Assembly (NCBI GenBank): GCA_045657105.1
Contig: JAZOSN010000043.1
Location: 1 to 11,524, forward strand
DNA length: 11,524 nt
Source of the DNA: SIG672 sp045657105
Lineage (GTDB): Bacteria; Bacillota; Clostridia; Oscillospirales; CAG-272
Reading direction: 5' to 3'
Of the stretch, positions 1-6,736 are shown piece after piece. The position numbers and the translations under genes are program-made. Positions within the stretch are counted from its first letter, which is position 1, and each line of letters begins with the position of its first letter. The notes below the pieces were generated by a model, which did not search any database, was not told the origin of the DNA, and saw only the letters and a program-made list of their open reading frames with translations.

Positions 1-3000
1 AAATGGGTTTATTCGACCTTTTTTACGGCTTTGAAGGCTCTTGAAGTAGCTCCGACGCTTTATAATTTCGACAATGCCGGTAAATCGTCACTGGAAGAAA
101 TACGAAATATTTTTATAGACAAGGATATAGAAGAACTGATCGAAATGGAGATGGGTGACCGGTCCTTTTCTGAAATCATAGCGACGCTGGATTCTTACGA
201 GGACGCTGATGACGTAAGTTATCTTTGTTGGCTTCTCTGTATGTCCTGTACTTACGCTTTTTATAAAAAAGATTTTGCTACGATGCAGAGCAAACTAGAC
301 GAGCTTTTAGATGTTCTGCAAGATGCCCCCGAACTACTCGAAGATTCCACGGTATGCAGTATGTTTTTCGCTTTGATAAAAATGCTGCACGCTACACATA
401 TAACGTCAAAAACGGTTAACGTGGGTGTGGCTTTGTACGAAAGAATGCTTCTTATCGACTGGCCTGTTGATATTAAATATCGTCTGCTTTTGTTGTACTG
501 TGATTGTTTGATCACTATAAACGAGGAGAGCGAGCTTGCACTTTCTGTAATAGAGGCGGCAAATGAGATGTTCGACGAAGCCATGCTGACTTGTAATGCA
601 AGTGCAGAAGAATATATAAATACAAAACGAGAGCTTTTGCTTTATTATTCGAATGCCTTAGTATCCGCTAAGGAGTTTGATGCCGCAATTGAAAAATATA
701 ACGAACTCAAAGATATGTACGGTGAAGATGTTTGCAATAATCAATTTGCAAGTCTGGTAAGCCGTATTTCTGACGGTCTTATATCTACCGATATTTCGCA
801 AGCTATATCGTTTATATCGGAAAATAAAAATCTTATTTTGAGTTATATGGAAAAAGAGGACGCATCAGACAGTATAAAGGAAGATCTTGAAGCGTTACTT
901 CTTATAAATGAAATGGACGAATGTAAAGAGGAAACGTCCTTTTCACTCGGCGGAATATTCACTGATGAAAATTACTATCAGAAATATTCCAAGGATAAGA
1001 AAAACAGTCTTTTTGTTATGATGGCATATGAGCGCGTGGCAAGCAAGATAAAACGCTATGATTTTTCTTCGTACACAAATGAAGAGCTTGTCGAATATTC
1101 TAGTAGCCTTCGTCGCCGCGCTGCCGATAAAGAAAGCAAATCCAACATAATTCCGGAAGCTTTCGCTTTGGTAAGCGAGGCGGGATTCCGAGTGCTTGGC
1201 TACCGGCACCATAAGGTTCAGTATGTCGGAGCGGCGGCTATGCTCGATGGGAAGATTTCCGAGATCCTGAACGGTGAAGGAAAAACCTACACCGTACCGC
1301 TTGTAGCCTATGTAAATAGCCTGTATAGCAAAAAAACCGTAGTACTGGACAACTCAAAGTATCTTACCGAGCGCAATTACAATTGGATGAAGGGAGTCTA
1401 CGAGCTTCTTGGCGTAAAGGTTGGGTATATGCGTTCGGAAAATGACAGATCCTTGCTGTTTGAGTCCTCCGAAACAAAAATTGTATACACGGATTTGGCT
1501 TCTCTGGGCTTTTCGATCCTTTACAATGAGAAATCGACCACCGAAAGTCTTTTGGACTTCTCTGAATTTAGCGTTATAGTCGATGAAGCCGATACGGTGC
1601 TAATAGAATCTGCAGATACCCCCATTCTTATTTATGGCGCGACAAGAAATAATTCGGACTATGCAAGAAAGTGTAAAATAGCCTACGATCTGGCGGCTAA
1701 AATAAACAATAACAAGCAATATTACTTGATAAACAAATACGGTTCGGTTAACTTGAATCGCGAAATTCAACCGTTGATCGAACGCGAATTTGACGTGAGC
1801 TATGAAAACTTTGCTCAGGCTAATGAAATCAAAGGCTTGGAGGAAATAGTAAAACTGGCGCTATACTGTCTTTCGCTCGTTAAGAATAAGGACTTTTTTG
1901 TACGTAACGGAAGAATATACAGAGAAAATTCGTCAACCGGAAGCTTGTATGAGGTTAATGCAAAAACGGGATTGTTCCTTGCTCTTGCTCACGGTCTTCC
2001 TGCCCAAGGATATTGGGCGAGCGTTTGTCAAAAGCCGTCAATTTATAATTCCACATATGTTTACAGTATTCTTAGTCGATTCGGAACGCTTTGCGGAACC
2101 TCCGCTACCGTGTGCAGCTTTAAAAAGGAGTTTAAGGATATATATAACCTCGATGTTGTCGCAATTCCGCCGGCTTTGCCTGTGAGCAGAGTTGATCAAA
2201 CCGTGGGAGTTTACGTTACACGTGAGGGCAAAAACGAGGATATCTTTAATATGATCGTTGAAAAGCATCAACGTCGGCAGCCGATTATTTTGATAGTTGA
2301 GAATATAGAGGAGTCTGTTGAGTTTTCAAGAATGCTTGATCAAAGCGGAATTGCTCACACTGTTCTCAACGGTCTTAATATCGAAAAATCGCCCGAGGTT
2401 TTTGCAAATGCCGGAACGTATGGAAGCGTCGTTATCGCAACCCAGGTAGCAAATCGAGGCGTCGATATTAAGCTTGGCGGAGATGCGGAGCGAATGACTA
2501 TTTTCAATTTGGTCGAAAACGGCGTTGATATATCCGGAATAGATCAGATCGTGTACGGACTGCCTTCTGATGAAATTAAATCCGGAAAGCTCTACCGTAG
2601 TTACTCAGTCGCGCTTGAAAGAAACAAGGCTATCGTTGCCGCAAACAAAAAGAAGGTTATTGAAGCGGGCGGCCTTTGTGTAATCAGTACCACTGCCTAC
2701 TCAGATATGCGAACAGAACAGCAGATAAGGGGTAGGGCAGGACGTCAGGGCGACGTTGGAGAAAGCTACGTCTTTGTAAGTATGGAAGACAGTCTTTTGG
2801 TTGATGTTCTGAGAAAATTAAAGGAAAACAGCTTTTTTAAAGCACTTATAGAAGATTTGCCAATTGTAGACAGTCCTATTTTAAAGCGTCAGATGGAAGC
2901 TCTTAAAAATTCCGTTCATCACAAAAAATTCTCGGGAATGCGCGGCGCGGCGGTCTTGTCTGTTCGTACAGATAAAAGCAAAAACGAAATATTCAAACTA

Positions 3001-3465
3001 AAATACGGAATTTCGGACGGCAGTGTAACGTTTGACGATCTGGCGAAAATATGGTGTAGAAATGAAGAAAATATCCAATCTGTAAGGGAGATAATGAAGG
3101 GAAACATTGAGAATGCAAATGCATCGGTAGCTTGCATTTGGAAATGTTATCCGCATCTCTTTGAAGAGATCGGAGATGGAAATGTACGGGAAAAGCTGCT
3201 TGATATTGTTCGTCTTTACATATCCGAAAGCGCTCCGGATGAGAGCACTAAAAAGATGAAGTTCGCAGAGGAGGCTTCTGCTTTGCTTTCGCTTTATTTG
3301 ACCGAAATGAAAGATGCTCAGGAAGCGTACGGCACTATTGATGTGAAAAATTCTAATAAGTTTTTCGATGATATGTACGTTAAAACCCTCTCAAATCAGA
3401 TTTCGGAAGCAATAGGAAGATGGCTCACCGAGTTGCGAAGACATCATATTTCAAATAACATATGA
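1..3465 (+). CDS. SecA-like translocase ATPase with long N-terminal helical extension (5' end outside window)
   Basis: The frame is open to the left edge. A TTG at 31 has no ribosome binding site, so the true start is probably upstream; residue numbers below count from that TTG. Homology to SecA, the ATP-driven motor that pushes proteins through SecYEG, begins near residue 330. RHHKVQ (392-397) matches the SecA nucleotide-contacting Gln region, GEGKT (415-419) is Walker A, DEAD (518-521) is Walker B followed by a TPILIYG counterpart of SecA TPLIISG, and residues ~545-670 match the preprotein cross-linking domain. GTSAT is at 689-693, NRGVDIKLGG at 808-817 and IRGRAGRQGD, with the arginine finger, at 899-908. 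A helical wing/scaffold-like tail of ~230 residues follows. All ATPase motifs look intact. Residues 1-330 are helical and TPR-like (for example YSNAL...AAIEKYNELKD near 206-227), which is not SecA. The C-terminal zinc motif of housekeeping SecA is missing. Codon use is more A+T-rich than in the sugar genes to the right. It is probably an accessory SecA2-like motor; its cargo is unknown. Confidence 0.87.
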   Translation, partial: KWVYSTFFTALKALEVAPTLYNFDNAGKSSLEEIRNIFIDKDIEELIEMEMGDRSFSEIIATLDSYEDADDVSYLCWLLCMSCTYAFYKKDFATMQSKLDELLDVLQDAPELLEDSTVCSMFFALIKMLHATHITSKTVNVGVALYERMLLIDWPVDIKYRLLLLYCDCLITINEESELALSVIEAANEMFDEAMLTCNASAEEYINTKRELLLYYSNALVSAKEFDAAIEKYNELKDMYGEDVCNNQFASLVSRISDGLISTDISQAISFISENKNLILSYMEKEDASDSIKEDLEALLLINEMDECKEETSFSLGGIFTDENYYQKYSKDKKNSLFVMMAYERVASKIKRYDFSSYTNEELVEYSSSLRRRAADKESKSNIIPEAFALVSEAGFRVLGYRHHKVQYVGAAAMLDGKISEILNGEGKTYTVPLVAYVNSLYSKKTVVLDNSKYLTERNYNWMKGVYELLGVKVGYMRSENDRSLLFESSETKIVYTDLASLGFSILYNEKSTTESLLDFSEFSVIVDEADTVLIESADTPILIYGATRNNSDYARKCKIAYDLAAKINNNKQYYLINKYGSVNLNREIQPLIEREFDVSYENFAQANEIKGLEEIVKLALYCLSLVKNKDFFVRNGRIYRENSSTGSLYEVNAKTGLFLALAHGLPAQGYWASVCQKPSIYNSTYVYSILSRFGTLCGTSATVCSFKKEFKDIYNLDVVAIPPALPVSRVDQTVGVYVTREGKNEDIFNMIVEKHQRRQPIILIVENIEESVEFSRMLDQSGIAHTVLNGLNIEKSPEVFANAGTYGSVVIATQVANRGVDIKLGGDAERMTIFNLVENGVDISGIDQIVYGLPSDEIKSGKLYRSYSVALERNKAIVAANKKKVIEAGGLCVISTTAYSDMRTEQQIRGRAGRQGDVGESYVFVSMEDSLLVDVLRKLKENSFFKALIEDLPIVDSPILKRQMEALKNSVHHKKFSGMRGAAVLSVRTDKSKNEIFKLKYGISDGSVTFDDLAKIWCRNEENIQSVREIMKGNIENANASVACIWKCYPHLFEEIGDGNVREKLLDIVRLYISESAPDESTKKMKFAEEASALLSLYLTEMKDAQEAYGTIDVKNSNKFFDDMYVKTLSNQISEAIGRWLTELRRHHISNNI

Positions 3466-3541
3466 TCTTTTTCTTACCCGCACCGTATCTGTTAAAACAC
3501 ATATAGTCCAATAAGATTTTTTGCTCGGCAGGGTAAATCTA

Positions 3542-3569
3542 TTGCAATTTTTGATTTTTGTGATATAAT
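3542..3569 (+). promoter_or_regulatory. Predicted sigma-A promoter of the lipoprotein gene
   Basis: The -35 is TTGCAA (3542-3547, four of six consensus bases), the spacer is 16 bases and the -10 is a perfect TATAAT (3564-3569). A TG one base upstream of the -10 (3561-3562) makes it an extended -10. Transcription should start near 3576, giving a leader of about 23 bases before the ATG at 3599, with GAGGA (3590-3594) as ribosome binding site. The lipoprotein can therefore be expressed independently of the SecA-like gene. No terminator is visible between them, so readthrough is also possible. Confidence 0.7.
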
Positions 3570-3587
3570 TATGTAAAAATCAAGAAT
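3547..3587. repeat. Inverted repeat straddling the lipoprotein -10 (candidate operator)
   Basis: Arms 3547-3559 and 3575-3587 are complementary at 12 of 13 positions; the exception is T3550 opposite G3584. TTGATTTTT (3551-3559) is exactly matched by AAAAATCAA (3575-3583). The 15-base centre carries the -10 hexamer. Only the right arm would be transcribed, so this is more plausibly a DNA binding site than an RNA hairpin. The arms are A+T-rich, which raises the chance of coincidence. Confidence 0.45.
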
Positions 3588-3598
3588 GTGAGGATCTT

Positions 3599-4738
3599 AT
3601 GTTAAAATCTACTTTTAAGGCAATTTCGATAGTTCTTCTTGTGTCTATTCTCGCGATAACGCTTTCTTCTTGCTCGTTTTTCGAGAAATTTGAAGTGTAT
3701 TCCTGCGGAAGCGGATTTTATTTCAACCGATCGGACAAAAATAGCTATGAAATAAAAGAGCTCGGAGAAAAGTCCGAGGGAAACTACTTTTATCTCGACG
3801 ATTATTTTTACAGTGAAGAGCTCGGCAGTGAATATAAGATAAAGGGTACGCTCTTTAACGTGGGAAGCGTATATCTTGCAAAGAAAAGCGATCACTATAA
3901 CCAAGAGGTATATAGCTTCGAGCTTATGGATTACCATAATAAGGTGCTCAAAATCACAAAGGATATGAACTACGTTGAGCTAACGTCCGACAGACCTGAC
4001 GAAAACATCAATACGTATATTCTTATCGAAGAGAGAACTCTTCCGCTCGATATTACCTTAAATAATGTGAGTATAGCTACAAAATGGGGAATTCCGGTTG
4101 TGTTTTCTGCGGCGTTTACCGATATAAACGTCATACTTAAAGGTGAAAACCATATAGAGTCGATAACTCCGAGCAATACGGTCGCTCAGCTTATCGAAAG
4201 AATGAAGGGAACGCTCTCGGCACAGGAAAAGCTCCATTACGATACGCTTGAGGAGATTAAGTATCTTTCCGACACCGTTAACGGAAAAAACAGTTCGGGA
4301 GATGTTGCTCATCATTATTTTACACTCGCAACCGACTCACTTAATACCTGGACGGACGCAGTCCTCGGCGGCATTGAAAGCGTGATAAGCGGCAAAGAGG
4401 GCGCAAAAGGAATGGACGGAGCTACCGCGATCGTTCACCCCTGCGGAATAAGCTTTGCAGGAGAGGGAAGCCTGTCCGTTAAGGGCGGCTCGGGAGCCGC
4501 GGGCGGAAACGCCAACGTTTCTATTCTCGGAACTGCCGACGGCGGCGCGGGCGGAAACGGCGGAAGCGGAATCTCCTGCGCTAACTTCCTTGATGTTACC
4601 GGTCGTCTGAATGTTGAAGGCGGCTTCGGTGGAAACGGCGGAGCGGCTTCAAGCGGACTTATAGGCTCAGGAAGCAGCGGAGCAAAAGGACAGAACGCCG
4701 TAGCGATAAATGTATCAAATCCGAGGAAAGAGAACTGA
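3599..4738 (+). CDS. Surface lipoprotein with beta-helix-like segment and glycine-rich repeat C-terminus
   Basis: The N-terminus (MLKSTFKAIS, then a hydrophobic stretch to LSSC) is a lipoprotein signal peptide. Cys25 is the predicted lipidated residue, so the protein should be anchored on the outer face of the membrane. Residues ~130-190 (with LDITLNNVSIATKWG and INVILKGENHI) have the alternating short-strand pattern of right-handed beta-helix or Cthe_2159-like carbohydrate-binding proteins; this is a pattern resemblance only. Residues ~193-262 look helical. Residues ~265-370 are very rich in Gly with GG, GGN and GGNGG turns and an approximately 45-residue repeat. The mature part has three further Cys (SCGSG, HPCG, ISCA). 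The ATG at 3599 is supported by GAGGA upstream and by the signal peptide beginning there. Its upstream neighbour is the SecA-like motor, and a terminator follows directly. No enzymatic motif was recognised; a surface or adhesion role is inferred. Confidence 0.85.
   Translation: MLKSTFKAISIVLLVSILAITLSSCSFFEKFEVYSCGSGFYFNRSDKNSYEIKELGEKSEGNYFYLDDYFYSEELGSEYKIKGTLFNVGSVYLAKKSDHYNQEVYSFELMDYHNKVLKITKDMNYVELTSDRPDENINTYILIEERTLPLDITLNNVSIATKWGIPVVFSAAFTDINVILKGENHIESITPSNTVAQLIERMKGTLSAQEKLHYDTLEEIKYLSDTVNGKNSSGDVAHHYFTLATDSLNTWTDAVLGGIESVISGKEGAKGMDGATAIVHPCGISFAGEGSLSVKGGSGAAGGNANVSILGTADGGAGGNGGSGISCANFLDVTGRLNVEGGFGGNGGAASSGLIGSGSSGAKGQNAVAINVSNPRKEN
4400..4708 (+). repeat. Glycine-rich ~45-residue coding repeat in the lipoprotein
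   Basis: Within residues 268-370, I284-A305 aligns to N329-A350 at an offset of 45. The shared frame is G-x-L-x-V-x-GG-x-G-x-x-GG-x-A, with Gly, Leu, Val and Ala positions kept. A GAKG motif opens the block (268-271) and recurs near its end (361-364), each time followed by an A-[IV]-containing strand (277-278, 369-370). This gives about two and a half units. The pattern suggests stacked beta-strands joined by glycine turns, either a beta-helix or a polyglycine-type bundle. Local G+C is higher than in the rest of the gene because of GGN codons. Confidence 0.65.
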
Positions 4739-4752
4739 ATAAGCTAAAATAA

Positions 4753-4790
4753 AAAAGATCCGAAGTCGATGCTTCGGATCTTTTGTTTTT
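4753..4790. terminator. Bidirectional Rho-independent terminator between convergent genes
   Basis: A perfect 13-bp stem (4753-4765 with 4772-4784, core GATCCGAAG/CTTCGGATC) encloses a 6-base loop. On the + strand it ends in TTTT-G-TTTTT (4781-4790). On the - strand the A-run at 4751-4756 reads as a T-tract. It ends the lipoprotein transcript (stop at 4736-4738) and the convergent uxuB transcript (stop at 4795-4797). Confidence 0.92.
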
Positions 4791-4794
4791 ATCT

Positions 4795-5646
4795 TTATAC
4801 TCCCGAATAAGCCGAGAAGCCGCCGTCAACCGGAAGAACTACACCGGTGATGAAGCCTGCTGCCTCGTTGTTTACAAGGAAGAGAAGTCCGCCTTCAAGC
4901 TCTTCGGTTTCGCCGAAGCGTCCCATCGGAGTTGCGGCAAGGATCTTGCCCGTGCGCGCCGTGGGAGTTCCGTCCTCGTTCCATAGAAGCTTTGCATTCT
5001 GCTTCGTTGAGAAAAATCCGGGTGCTATCGCGTTTACTCGGATACCAACCTTCGAGAAGTGAACTGCAAGCCACTGAGTGAAGTTCGAGATCGCTGCCTT
5101 TGCGCCCGAATATGCAGGGATCTTCGTGAGAGGAGTGTAGGCGTTCATCGAGGATATGTTAAGTATCGAGCAACCCTGTCTGCCAACCATCTGAGATGCA
5201 AATGCCTGTGTGGGAATGAGAGTTCCGAGGAAATTTAAGTTAAATACGAATCCCACGCCGTCTGCATCAAGATCGAAAAAGCTTTTGGTGTCGGCGTCGA
5301 TGTCGCCAAGCTCGAAATATTCCTTGTCGGTCGTAGCACGTGGATTGTTTCCGCCCGCACCGTTTACGAGCACGTCGCAAGGACCGAGATCACTGAGTAT
5401 CTTGCTTGCTACGTCGTAGCAGATAGCCTTGTCAAGCACGTTGCAGGAATATGCTTTCGCAATGCCGCCCTCTGCCACGATATCGTCCGCATAAGACTGT
5501 GCCGCCTCAACGTTAAGGTCAAGAAGAGCAACCTTTGCACCTGCTCTTGCGAGAACCTTTGCAAAATAACTGCACAGAACTCCGCCTGCGCCGGTAACGA
5601 CCGCTACTTTTCCCGAAAGATCGGTGTTTAATACATTTTTATTCAT
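4795..5646 (-). CDS. uxuB: SDR-type D-mannonate oxidoreductase (fructuronate reductase)
   Basis: A 283-residue short-chain dehydrogenase/reductase with a Rossmann fold. The cofactor loop is TGAGGVLC (18-25), D43 ends the second strand and suggests an NAD(H) preference, and N95-G-A-G lies after the fourth strand. N138, S166, Y179 and K183 (YSGAK) form the catalytic tetrad, and VDGG lies near the C-terminus. It is predicted to interconvert D-fructuronate and D-mannonate with NAD(H) in the cytoplasm. The function call rests on resemblance to the Bacillus YjmF/UxuB-type SDR (long loop with NNPRATTD after NGAGG) and on position 16 bases downstream of uxuA. It is not related to the longer E. coli UxuB, which belongs to another dehydrogenase family. 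A GGGAGA ribosome binding site (5654-5659, minus strand) fixes the start. SDR specificity is hard to read from sequence, so a related polyol or sugar-acid substrate remains possible. Confidence 0.9.
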   Translation of the reverse strand: MNKNVLNTDLSGKVAVVTGAGGVLCSYFAKVLARAGAKVALLDLNVEAAQSYADDIVAEGGIAKAYSCNVLDKAICYDVASKILSDLGPCDVLVNGAGGNNPRATTDKEYFELGDIDADTKSFFDLDADGVGFVFNLNFLGTLIPTQAFASQMVGRQGCSILNISSMNAYTPLTKIPAYSGAKAAISNFTQWLAVHFSKVGIRVNAIAPGFFSTKQNAKLLWNEDGTPTARTGKILAATPMGRFGETEELEGGLLFLVNNEAAGFITGVVLPVDGGFSAYSGV

Positions 5647-5662
5647 TTTTATTCTCCCGAAA

Positions 5663-6715
5663 TTATTTTACTTCTTTTTCACAAGCTTCGAACAGACCGT
5701 TGATGTACGCCGCACCGAGCGCTCTGTCGAACAGACCGTATCCCGGCTTTCCGCTCTCGCCCCAGATCATACGTCCGTGGTCGGGGCGTACGTATCCGTC
5801 GTAGGAGTTTTCGCAAAGCGCCTTTACTATCTCGTATATATCGAGCGAGCCGCATGAGGAGAGGTGCGCTCTTTCTTCAAATGAGCCGTCCTCCATAATT
5901 TTTACGTTTCTTATGTGCATGAACGCGATGCGGTCCATCTTTGCATATTTTCTTACCATAGCGGGAATGTCGTTGCTCTCGGCGCAACCGAGGCTTCCCG
6001 TGCAAAGACAAAGACCGTTTGCAGGACTGTCAAATAGCGAAAGGAATCTGTCGAGATTTTTCTCGCAGGTAATTATTCTCGGCAGACCGAAGATCGGATA
6101 GGGCGGATCGTCGGGGTGAATAGCCATTCTGACTCCGCACTCTTCTGCAACGGGAATGACCTTTTTGAGGAATTTTTCAAGATTTGCCCAGAGTCCTTCC
6201 TCGCCGAGCTTGTCGTAAGCGGTGATAAGCTCTCTTACCTCGTCCTGTGTATAGCTCGAATCCCAACCGGGAAGGTGAATATCGTCACTAAGCGGATCAA
6301 GACCTCTCATCTGATCCCAGTACATAACAAGACTCGTCGATCCGTCGGGAGCCTTTTTGTCAAGCTGAGTGCGCGTCCAGTCGAATACCGGCATAAAGTT
6401 GTATGTAACGCATTTTACTCCGTATTTCGCACAACGGCGGATATTTTCGCAGTAAACGTCGAGTAGCTTGTCAACGTCGCCTCTGCCGAGCTTGATGTCT
6501 TCGTGAACGGGAATGGACTCGACTACGTCAAAAACAAGACCGTGAGCGTCGCACTCCTCTTTCATCTTTTTAAGACTTTCCTCAGGCCATACCTCTCCCG
6601 GCTTTACGTCATAGACTGCCGAAACTATCGAACGCATTCCCGGAATCTGTGAAATGTATTCGAGTGAGATGGGGTCGCTTTGTCCGTACCAACGGAATGA
6701 AAGCTTCATGTTCAT
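5663..6715 (-). CDS. uxuA: Mannonate dehydratase
   Basis: A 350-residue TIM-barrel enzyme that dehydrates D-mannonate to 2-keto-3-deoxy-D-gluconate (EC 4.2.1.8). Family signatures are clear: TYNFMPVFDWTRT (104-116), AIHPDDPP (198-205), LCTGSLG (237-243), MHIRNV (265-270) and RPDHGRMIWGE (309-319). H200, C238, H266 and D311 line up with the metal-binding His/Cys/His/Asp set known for Gram-positive mannonate dehydratases. The length suits the shorter Gram-positive form rather than the longer E. coli form. The ATG at 6715 is preferred over a second ATG two codons later because GGGAGGT (6723-6729, minus strand) lies 7 bases upstream. It lies 21 bases after the AraC-family gene and 16 before uxuB, so the three are almost certainly co-transcribed. 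Its presence points to the glucuronate branch of hexuronate catabolism. Confidence 0.96.
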   Translation of the reverse strand: MNMKLSFRWYGQSDPISLEYISQIPGMRSIVSAVYDVKPGEVWPEESLKKMKEECDAHGLVFDVVESIPVHEDIKLGRGDVDKLLDVYCENIRRCAKYGVKCVTYNFMPVFDWTRTQLDKKAPDGSTSLVMYWDQMRGLDPLSDDIHLPGWDSSYTQDEVRELITAYDKLGEEGLWANLEKFLKKVIPVAEECGVRMAIHPDDPPYPIFGLPRIITCEKNLDRFLSLFDSPANGLCLCTGSLGCAESNDIPAMVRKYAKMDRIAFMHIRNVKIMEDGSFEERAHLSSCGSLDIYEIVKALCENSYDGYVRPDHGRMIWGESGKPGYGLFDRALGAAYINGLFEACEKEVK

Positions 6716-6736
6716 TACTTTTACCTCCCAATATAA

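Noticed and set aside
31..33. TTG as the real start of the SecA-like gene
   Set aside because: No ribosome binding site precedes it, and the ten codons upstream to the window edge are open in the same frame. The gene is treated as truncated by the window.
3474..3537. TTACCC ... GGGTAA pairing as a terminator after the SecA-like gene
   Set aside because: The stem is only 6 bp across a loop of 52 bases with no T-tract after it, so it is not a credible terminator.
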